Shown here: one piece after another, positions 1 to 10,890 of the stretch
Layout of the letters: each line of letters opens with the position of its first letter
Position numbering within the stretch: the first letter of the stretch is position 1
Assembly: GCA_021292105.1 (NCBI GenBank)
Contig: CM037870.1
Location: forward strand, 8,405,558 to 8,469,557
Length of the DNA: 64,000 nucleotides
Direction of reading: 5' to 3'
Source: Anadara kagoshimensis
Taxonomy: Eukaryota > Mollusca > Bivalvia > Arcoida > Arcidae
The notes under the pieces: model-generated
What the model was told of the DNA's origin: nothing
The model's database searches: none
The model's input: only the letters and a program-made list of their open reading frames with translations
Position numbers and translations under genes: made by a program

Positions 1-2120
1 ATCAAATTCAACTGGAATTCTAGAGGGTTTTAGGTGTAAAATTGTTCAGGAATTCTGTTGTCATCCATAGGGGGTCTGAAATAAATCTAGAATCATCATT
101 AACGTGAATTTTATGGTTTGCTGCTTTTTGTTTTCCAAAATATTACTAACGTTAAACATGGGATCGGTGTCCATACTATACAATGAGGGAATCTAGACTG
201 ATTAGGGTCTATAATTTGGCTGTAATATGGCAACTGTCCCTTCATTGAGGCGATTGAAGTCTTTTCCGTGTATTCGGGGTCAGGCGATGTTTTCATTTCG
301 TCCATAACAAAGGGAGAATATCTTATTGATCTTTATGTTGTTGTTGTCCAAAACGGGCTTCTTTTTATTCTGGTTAAAATTGACAGGATTTTCTAAAACT
401 ATTTTATTTAATATTATTTCAAATTACTAATCTGACAATTAATGTTTTGTTTTTTTATTTTATCGTCGTTTTCTTTCCTTTTAATGAAAGGACTTAATTG
501 GAGATAATAAATTATCCCTAATCAACCGAAACGCATAAGTAATAAACAGAAGAGGAAAATAAATCGGACTATAATCCGGAATGACTTTATCTATTGATGT
601 GGTGATAGCCTAATTTCGTCTACTAAGTAAACTTTTTCTTTTTTCATATCCTCTTAACCATATCTACTCACGGATTTGTTTACCACTTTTCTTCAGAATG
701 ATAAGGTGAATTATTGAACCATATGCACATGTGACTGACTTCCATTTCTAAAAGAAGCAGCTACGTTAAAACCTTTTTAGCCCCAAGTTTAGAGTCCTTT
801 GTAAAAATATGTATGATTGATCCGAACTTTAACTTATTCATGTTAATTTAATTGTTAAATTACACTATATCACATCCCTACACTGACCCCTAAATGTTTC
901 AGTGGTCTCTTCCTCATATGGAATGGTGGCAAACTGATACTAATCCATTTCCAAACCATACTCCCAAACCTAATTAAAAAGTTTGAAAGTGACAAATCGG
1001 GTTAATCACATGAAATACTAAACGATAAATTCTCCTAGTGAGGTCGGGTGCCCCGGAAGGGTAAGCACCTCCTCACGGTTTAGTTAGCTACACCCGTCCG
1101 AGGTTATCCGGCAAAATTGAAAGCGACCGCATGAATTGAAATGTTTCACAGTTATTTACCATCATAGATCCGTGGCAGCAAAAACAGTGGGATCAAAATT
1201 AGAATACACAGCTTTATGTAGTACAAAGAAAGTAAGGATCTATAAAACGGAGTTCTGAACAGATCTACCACGTTTAAAGAATTAAATCAAATGGTTATCA
1301 TCTTTGGTTTAATTGGAGATGTTCATCTAGTCATCCACTTTCAGGTTGATTCGGGGATTTAGAGTTGAGTTGTCAGGAAGTTTTACGTCCCCGTCAAGAA
1401 ATTTCACTTATATCGAGATGCCACCAATTCTAGGTGAAACCTAGGTACAGTAAGTGAGTGTTCTTTATCATGACACCTAACGTGACACGGAACCGGACAA
1501 AGTCCAATTTGAAAGCGTGACTTTCACTTAGAACTTAGTGCTGAGCATTTAGCAAAGGAACCGTGAGTCGCTACGTATTTTCAAGTCGGTTCTGACACAG
1601 CTGGGGTTAGAACTCACACCCTTCCATTTACAAAATGAACGCTCTAAAAACTGAGCTTGTTTCTACTAGTATAATTAACTAGATTTTTGTCCATGTGATA
1701 CATATAGCTATCGGATTTTCTCTTCTGAAAGGAGAAGATCTATATATGTAGACTCGTGTGAAGGAGTTCGTTCACGTTCTGTTGATCTAAAGTGTAATTA
1801 CATGTACCGCATTAAAAAAACGCAGAAGCAGTTAGCAACCTCAGGGGCAAGTGATCAACGATTCACAACCACATACGAACAAACAGCCGTGAGAAGCAGC
1901 AATATAGAAACAATTACCATTGCCTGTTGTCTTGATTGCAACCGAATCAGTGGACGGCGTTTCGAGGCTGCTAAGTCCAATGCACAAAAATCCTCGTGCT
2001 TGTCAAGATATTTTCTTATTCATTTTTACTATCTAAACAGCTGATATATTATTTTCTAAAACTTTGTTGTGTAGTTCTTCGATGATTTAACTTAAACTCA
2101 AACGTATAGCTAATCAAAAA
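1..2120. other. left end of window, no gene seen
   Basis: No exon supported. 940-1110 is a diverged copy of the dispersed repeat (tccaaaccatactcccaaac ... ccccggaagggtaagcacct). The plus-strand frame at 1802-2044 lacks any domain or splice context. Confidence 0.5.
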
Positions 2121-2560
2121 CAAACATACCAATCCATGTCCAAACCTAAATTCCAAACCAAAGTAAAAACAAACATACTAATCCATGTCAAAACCTAAAT
2201 TCCAAACCAAAGTAAAAACAAACATACCAATACATGTCCAAACCTAAATTCCAAACCAAAGTAAAAACAAACATACCAATACATGCCCAAACCTAAATTC
2301 CAAAGCAAAGTAAAAACAAACATACCAATCCATGTCCGACCCACAATCCCAAAGCAATACTAATCCATGCCCAAATAACAATCCTAAAGCCAAGTAAAAA
2401 CAAACATGCCAATCCATATCCAAACCTAAATTCCAAAGCACCGTACGAACTTTGAATCTTTGCAAATAAGGTTAAACACGTGAACTTCCATAAGGGAAGT
2501 GAGGCCGTGTGTTCCCGAGAAGGGTAAGGTCCCCCGTGTAGCTAGTTACATCCCACTATG
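2121..2560. repeat. 49-bp tandem array inside a dispersed repeat
   Basis: Units starting caaacatacc recur at 2121, 2170, 2219, 2268 and 2317, with a diverged one near 2399; each contains catgtccaaacctaaattcc. The array runs into the common end of the dispersed family (gtgaggccgtgtgttcccga then gaagggtaagg). Translating the reverse strand gives repeated Tyr/Phe/Gly-rich frames that are not genes. Confidence 0.88.
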
Positions 2561-3541
2561 TGTGTAAAACAAAATTGGGAATGTAAGGAACGTGGAACTA
2601 TGAGACCTCAAATATATCCAGGGTTAGCAACATTGTGATGACGGCCATAATTTTTTTAAGGGCATGAGTCAACAATTTATTTGTAAGCAGTCTGCTTTGT
2701 TATACAAGTGGGAACAAGCTCTACCACAGCGTATTAATTAATAATTAATCAATTGTGAAACAAATACATTATACGCACGAAAAGCAGGTATATTGCTGCA
2801 TAGAAAAGAAAGTTGACAATAAAAAAAATTGAAGTTATCATGTTTGTCATGCAGCTTCAAATGTGGCGTCACGATCGAGGTATTTAAGTCTAAATATGAA
2901 ACAGAACTTGAAGAATCAGTTATCTTATTTCAAACTGACCTGAACAGATGGTCATCTCTGTATGTGGAGTTGATGATGATTTGGCAACAGTCTCTTCAGA
3001 TTTAACAAGCTTAAGGTTCTACATACTAGTAATTATTTAAATAAATACAGTGAAGTTAATAGGAATAAAGATCATAATAATAAACCGCAGGGAAAAAAGA
3101 AAGGAAAGTTTCATTTTTGGAAACCGTATGGAGAGTTAATGTATCACATGGCTTAGAAACTGAATGAATTTTTAGCAAAAAAAAACAACTTGTATAAGTA
3201 AATAACATGGAGGGCCTGATCCTATCCTACAGACCTGTTAACAATCCCTATTATGTACCATTAAATATTATTTTATTGTAATTATACAATCGCGTTTCCG
3301 GAGAATAGATCTATCCAGATCCGGGCTAGTCCGGAACCGTTTGTCGATTTGGATAGTACTAATTACCATAAACGACACCGATAAACATGAAGAAAAAGCG
3401 AGCGTAAATCTACTTTACCACGTATTTTGGTATTAATTCGTTTGCATTTAACACGATTTTGTGTTTACAAGAAGTCATTATATAGAAACTTAAATAATTT
3501 AAGACAATTGTGTATGTGAGGTAAAAGAAACACGGTTCTAA
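2561..3541. other. upstream region of the TCF19-like gene
   Basis: Non-coding. The last ~300 bases before the start codon include a locally GC-richer patch (gatccgggctagtccggaac near 3318) that may belong to the promoter or 5' UTR. No definite element identified. Confidence 0.4.
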
Positions 3542-3633
3542 ATGGAACCAGGGGATGCTAAACCTGAGTCTGACTTTCAGCTAAGACGAATCGGTCCTCC
3601 GGGGAGCTGTCCAAATGTTCTTGATGTTATGAG
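3542..3633 (+). other. TCF19: TCF19-like exon 1 (start codon)
   Basis: Codes for 30 residues plus two bases: MEPGDAKPESDFQLRRIG and so on, ending at AG|GTATAC. The DFQLRRIG stretch matches the beginning of vertebrate TCF19. This exon is too short to appear as a long open frame and was found by splicing back from the FHA exon. The sequence just upstream (about 3250-3541) is the likely promoter and 5' UTR; no TATA box or other decisive element is visible there. Confidence 0.8.
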
Positions 3634-5394
3634 GTATACAGCAATGTCTTGTTTTATGTTTTTCTAATTTAATTGACATATAATTGACATATTTTGCAAA
3701 CCCTACAATTGAATACATTAACACAAATTTAAAAATTAACCCATCAAATTAAAAAAATTCCAAATTCAGGACAGTTCTGTAAGAAGTACAAATGAATTGT
3801 GGGTGTATCTGTATTATCTTGTACATGTATTTTGTTAGCGATATTGCTACTTGTTTAAAAAACATCATCAAATCTAACTTCTGATGCAATTGAAAATAGG
3901 TAATGACTGTTTTTTTCCGCCAAGCAATGGAAAAAGTCACTGGGTCCTTCAGTAGAGACTTTAAAAATGAATGCCCTATGTCATGGTACCTTAAAGAATC
4001 CTGCCTGCACAATGCCCTGAATGCACAGAATTTGGTAACATTACTGCCACTTCAGCTATAGCTGGTGACATCTCTATATAATTTAAATATTCTTGACTGG
4101 GACGTAAAACCCTATTCAATTTCAATCAATCTGATGCAATTTCCATCTTCAGCTTTCGTGAGATCTTGTCTAGATATGCCTTAACTAACAAGTCAAGTAA
4201 GATGATCTTGCTAGACAATGGGGTTTGCCGCAGTACCACATGATCAATACCTATTAACGCTTGTGCGTCACAGATTTCCGGAATGACGTTGTTTTCGCGG
4301 GAAAACGTCATTTCATTTGATTCCATATCCATTGGAAATAAGTGTTCCGCACAAATTTTAGAGGGTATCACGTGGTACAGCAGCGAACCCCATTCATCTA
4401 AACATCATTTGGCTCCACTATTTCCAGTTTATAAACAACTTGCGCCATGGATGATTCACCCCACCCTATTGAATATAGTTGTCTCGTCCCAGTGTACCTG
4501 GTCAAATTGCCTCATATGAAATGGTTTCAAACAATCATAAATTAATAATTTAAAGTTACTTTTAATATAAAATTTGTTGTTACCATCATGATAGAATAAA
4601 TGATATCACATACTTTTGGGGGCCTTGGTGACTGAGTGGTCTAAAGTACATTTACAGGTCACAGGACCTTCACATATATGGTACCAGAACCTAATTGATT
4701 TGAATACATTTGTATTTTTGAACTTCTGTTGGTATGAAGTGTTCGCTTAGCTGCAGAACAGGTTTTTTTGGTGTAGTAACAACAATTGGAGTTAGGCAGC
4801 ATACACATAGACAATACCTTAATGTTTGTGCAGAAGATTTTGGAAAATGTTTATGTTAAAATTTCTGGAGTAACGTCATTTTAATGGGAAATGTGAATGG
4901 AAGCATTCCATCTCGAATGGAAATACAAATGTAATAGTTTTGTAGAAACCTTATGGGGTATCATTTGGTACACTGGCGAACATAATTGGAATAAAAGATT
5001 GGAAATTTACATGTCCATGATTCTTCAAATTGTAGGAAATGTTTAAAATTATTTACACTTTTGTTTAATTTTTAGAATCAGGATTGGTGTGACATCATTT
5101 GGACGTGGAGATGGTTGTAATTTTTACTTGGATTCCAAAAATCTGAAGAACTTTATATCTAGGAAACATGCAGAGATTCACACTGTTAAAAATGAAGATG
5201 ATGAATATGACTTTGTCTTACATCATAAAGGCTTAAATGGAACATTTGTTAATGATATAAAGGTACAAGTAGTTAATACTCACATTTATAACATAACAAA
5301 GCTATCTTTTACAGCTGCTGTACAAGTGCATTGAAACAATACCTCGGTACTAAAATCTAAAAACATGATGGACTATGCATAGATCGAACCAACC

Positions 5395-5426
<32 letters not shown>

Positions 5427-8400
5427 TTCTTTCCCGGGGGGGGAAAGAGATTTTCGGTTATATTCTGTCTTGTGCCAGAACACCATTTTTCCAACTACAC
5501 CATACAACAGCACGGCAGTGGTATGTTTATTATTTTAGGGACAGTGGTTCAATGATCCCTTGGTATTGAACACAGGAAAGTATATTAATTTGGCACATTG
5601 TTGAGATGGTCTCTTACTTTCTCCAAGTGCATATTAAAGACACCCCTGTAGAGTTTAAAAAAATATTACCCAGAAGTCTTTGTATTATCGGCTAAAGAAA
5701 TATAACATAGAAGAATGTAAACATTCTCAATTTAGATTTTAATTCACACTATGATTTAAATATAAATAGTTTGTCTAATCTAAAGAGTCAATTATTATGT
5801 TGCTTTGTTCTTGAAAAAATATCTGCAGCTTATTTTATTGGGTAAATTTTAATTTTTGTATGTATCATGGAAATATTTTTTCTATTCATTTCAGGCACCT
5901 CCAACACAGTTGTTAGCTGAGGGAGATAAAATAACCTTTGGTCATAAGAATGGTTATAACTTAAAGCCAGGACAGTATGCAAGTCAACCTAACTCAGAGT
6001 TCCAATATATTGTAAGTTGATTACACAGATTTCATTAATTGTTCATCGTTCATAAGAACGGTTATAACTTAAAGCCAGGACAGTATGCAAGTCAACCTAA
6101 CTCAGAGTTCCAATATATTGTAAGTTGATTACACAGATTTCATTAATTATTTGTTCATCCCACAAAAATTTAGGGGCTTGGTGGCAGAGTGGTCTAAAAC
6201 ACACTCTTAGAGTTGAGTTCTTTCGTCAAGCACTAGGCATTAAGAAATGAATGTCACAGTGCTTTTGGAAGGGAACTTAAAATAAACGAGGTCCCGTGAA
6301 ACAGTGCGCTAAAGAATCCTGCTGTATAATGCCATCGGCGCAACACACAGGCAAACTTTCTGCACTTTCACCTACATGTATAGCTGGCAACGTCTGGATA
6401 TAATTGAAATATTCTTGACTGGGACGTTAAACACCATTACTCAACTCAACCCTTAAGTATCATAGGGCCTATCGCTGTGTAGTTCTAATCCCACTCTGGA
6501 CAGTTGTTAGTATCGAAACATTTGTCACTTTGCTTATCAAAGGCCAGTGTTTTTTTCACAGGTACTTAAGTTTCTATCACCAGTGATTTTGTTAGATTTT
6601 TTTAAAACTACCTTCTGTCTTAAGATTGGGAAAATTGAAGTTCTGCAATCTAGCAAACAGCATTATTATACTTCACATATATATATTAAAACACATTTCA
6701 TTGGATGTTTTCCAATCACATGACATGTAACAAATAAGATATTTCCCCCAAAATTGCTGTCAGCGTGTGACAACTTCTCCTATCTCAGCATCGCCATGTG
6801 ATAATACTATTATCACCCAGTGATAATCCGGTACAAGGGAAATAACTTGTACAACAGGAACGTGTTGTCATTTGGTAAACAATAACAATGGCGGTCAGTC
6901 ATGTTTTGCAGTTCATCGAAAGCTGACTTGTAATTAATTATCCATGACAAAGATGCAGAAAACACAAAAAGGGTCACCCAAGCTTCAGTGAAAATATTGG
7001 AAATGTATTTGATGGAAACGAAAAGATTGGTAAACCTAGATTCTGCGGAATCTAAAGTATGCAGACGAGTGTAAAAGGATAGTTGAAAGTGTAAACTGGT
7101 AGCATTTAATTTAATCTACAATTTAAATATTGTTTGTGTCATTTTACATGGTAAGCTTTGTTCTGGTATAATAAAATAATAATTGTCTTCTAGGTATGTT
7201 GACATTCAGAATTGTCCACATACCTAGAGGGCAATTATTGTATATTATAATATGCTGACAATAGCTAGGTATCTTCATTGCAAAGACACTACACATACTA
7301 AGTAATATTTTGTGGGTAAGGACAATTAGATTTATTTTTTCAGTGCATCACTCATGCTTTGGGGAGTTTTAGTTGAAACATTGGGAAATTTATGTAATTT
7401 TTCTCTAAGAGAAACTATCTTTATTTGGTAGTAATTTTAAACAAACAAAATCACTGCTATCACCATTCATGAACTGAATGCCTTTACAGTACAGACCTGT
7501 CAAAAGTTTAATGCTACGCTAATAAAAAGTGGCGAAACTTGGCTGTCGACTGACTGGTATAAAGATAGCTAGTGGACAAGAGATAGATAGTTGCCTTCGA
7601 AAATCTGTCGAGATATAGCTAACGAGGGGTGGAGCTGAACGGTCGATTTGGTACTAATTGGTTAGCTTTGTGTAAAACTTTCAACAGGCCTGTACTGACA
7701 ATATGTGAAAGAATCTTGAATGGGGCCTAAAACTCTAGACTTGATTAAAAATCTTAACATGTTGTAAACTCTACTCATTGACTGGACACCAGTTTAATTG
7801 ACGTATCGCTGGCCACGCCCACAATGTTCCGACAAAGGTCTGACATGCTTGAATTACACACAAAAAGAATGAAAACATGGCCTGAATTGTGCCATTTAAT
7901 GATGACACTGATACTAGTACGTCATTAGTTGCCATGACGCTGCTTTGATACTGCAATGGTGGCCAGTGTCGGAACATAAAAGGCATGGCTGGCAATACGG
8001 CAATTGGCTGAATGGTCTGTAATGTATATTTATGACATTGAGGACAAGAGTACCTACCTACCTATCCTCTTCGCTCCTAGTGGAGCATGAGGCGAGGCAC
8101 AGATCTCGTAGAGGACATGAGTACCAGCACTTTAAAGGCGGCGTGAGTAGTACACTAGTACAAAGTGGTTTATAAATGCTTGCACAAAACTTGCACACCA
8201 CTTAAACTTGTGTTCATATTTATCCTTGAAATGAAAAATAATCAAAATTAACTTTTAAACTTGCAAACCTGCCATTAAAATTTAAAGTCACTGTCTAATT
8301 TTTTTTTTTAAATCATACTAGCTTCTTAAAAGATATTAATATAAAAATTTCAATTATAAAATATTAATTTTAAGACTTGAAGACTGTAAATATAATTATA

Positions 8401-10805
8401 TACATGTCCTTTGAAGTCACACAAGAAATGGGATGGACCATGTGTAGAATCTTTTTTTATTGTTTTTTTGGTTAATGTCAATATTTGTTTGGATTGTTTG
8501 TTTTGATGACATTTTTACGTCTATATACAGGTGTTAATTAATAACAAACAATACATGTAGATAAAATTATCACTGTTCTAGTTACTGTCTAGTTACTGAC
8601 AAAAATCAATATCTATACTCATGTTAAATGTTAGTATGTATATATATATCAGCAGGACTTATTATTAGTATTTATTGTATATACACTGGTACTACGATAC
8701 ATCTGCAGGACATCCGTGTAAACTTACAACTTGTGTGTATTTATGTTTCACAATGTTCTAGATACATAAATTGTTTATTCTTCATCATTAATCAAATCCT
8801 GTAACATGAAGTAAACAGCTACTGGTGTAAAACTTTAACAGTTACTTAATAATTGCATGTACCGGTACACAGTTTTTTACAATTCAAAGAAGTTTTTATT
8901 AAATAATATTAACTGCAACTTTGTAATTTTAGTTGGTTTAAATTGTTTTTATGTTCACTTTACTTTACATAAATTGAAAATTATACATGTAAGTTTAAAA
9001 ATTTCTAAAACTTGGAAGTCCTTTTTAAAGTATCTTTTTCACAAATTTGCTAAAATAGGTTACTTTTTGGAAAAAAAACTGCTGAGCTATTAATTGCCAA
9101 TGTCAATTTCGACTACTAAGTTTGAAACATGTGAGTGAGAGAAAATACATGCAGTTCTTTACTTTCAAACACTATTCTTTGATTTTTGTTTCAGTTTGAA
9201 AAAGTTAAAATAGCAAAGAAAGAAGTATCCAGATCACCAAAGAAGGAAGTTGTTAGCAATGACGATGACGAAGAGGAGGACATAAAAATATCCAGTCGTA
9301 ATGATCTCAAAGACAATAAAAATGTTTCTAAGGACCAAAAAAGTCCCAACAAACAAAAAACTAAGACGAAAAATTCTCCCAAAAAGCTGGAAATTGAAAA
9401 AACTGTGCAAAAAAGTTCTAATGTCGAAAAAGTGCAAAATCGCAAATATCTTGGAACCAATAATTCAGCAGTTTCGCGGAATCATGCATCGACGAGCTCA
9501 TCATCAAGTTCATCATCATCGATCGTTGTACCTAGTAGTGGTGATGAGGATGAGGAGGAGGAGATTTCACCTAGTCACCGTGGTAACAAAGAAAATGACA
9601 GCTTTAAATTTTCACCAGATAAAAAAGACAAATCAGGTTTAAATCGCGGAGAGACGTTTAATTATGGCAATTCCGCAGACAAAAGTGCAAATAAGTCACA
9701 GAAGTTGAATAGTTCTAATAAACAGGAAACACCTACGAGTACGAATAATAAAGTGAAGATAAATGGCACAAAAAGAAAACTCTTATCATCAAATAGTAAT
9801 AGTAGGAAAAGGTAAAGTCATAGTCATTTATATTCATCTAGATAAATATTGAGTTTGGCATGGGAAGAGTTACAACTTATTGCCAAGTTGTTTTAAGTTC
9901 AGCTGAATATATGGTAAAGCATGCATGCATCTGTTTGTGCATTAGTACTTGTCAAGTGTGTATATTCAGACACTTTGTAAAATCCTTCTTTGTTTCATAT
10001 AAAAGTTAATATATAATAAAACCACATATTTTTAAGAAATCCTCAAAAAATTATTTCGTGGTCGATTTTTATGAACTTTTCACTGTTAAATGTAGAAATT
10101 GTTAAAGTTTTTCTTAAAAATAATTAGAAAAGACAATTTCGTTGTTTTTATATATAAACATTTCAAATTCAACGGAAATTTTCTAAAATTGAAATCTATT
10201 TTATAATCATGTTTCATGTGGCTGTTAAAAATTTACAATGCTGTTCAGCTTATGTTTCCCTGACTGTTATAAGACGGACAGTGTTTTTAAAATTGTTAGA
10301 AGAAACTACAACTAGTTTTACATTCAACAGTGAAAAAATTTACCAAGAAATAAATTTTTGAGAATTTACAAAGTGTCAGAATATATTTTGCACCACTCTG
10401 TATATGAACTTTAAAATGAAGAGTTTACATATTTCAAGAAGTAAAAATATAAAATATTCATTAACTCTGCGTTACATTATTTTATTTTCAGCAAAAGTAA
10501 AGATGAATCAGCATCATCATCCAGCAGTGAATCAGAAAGCTCTAAAGATGATGAGGATGAAGATGACAAAAGTGAAAAAAGTGATGACAATGAGAAAAGT
10601 GATGACAATGATAAAAGTGATGACGATGCTAAAAGTGATGATGATGATGATGACAACAGTGATAGTGATGACGATAAGAAACTTAGTATTCCTGATCCTT
10701 ATGAATTTAAAACTGAAAAAAGAACTAGTAATGGTAAATATAATATTTTTATTATTTTATTTTTTTTTCAATTTAAACATAGAAAATATAACAATGACAC
10801 CTTTT

Positions 10806-10890
<85 letters not shown>

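Noticed and set aside
1802-2044. 80-residue plus-strand frame
   Set aside because: No domain, no splice sites and no neighbouring exons; chance frame.
9191-9460. Minus-strand frames opposite TCF19-like exon 4
   Set aside because: They are antisense shadows of a low-complexity coding exon, with no domain or splice support.
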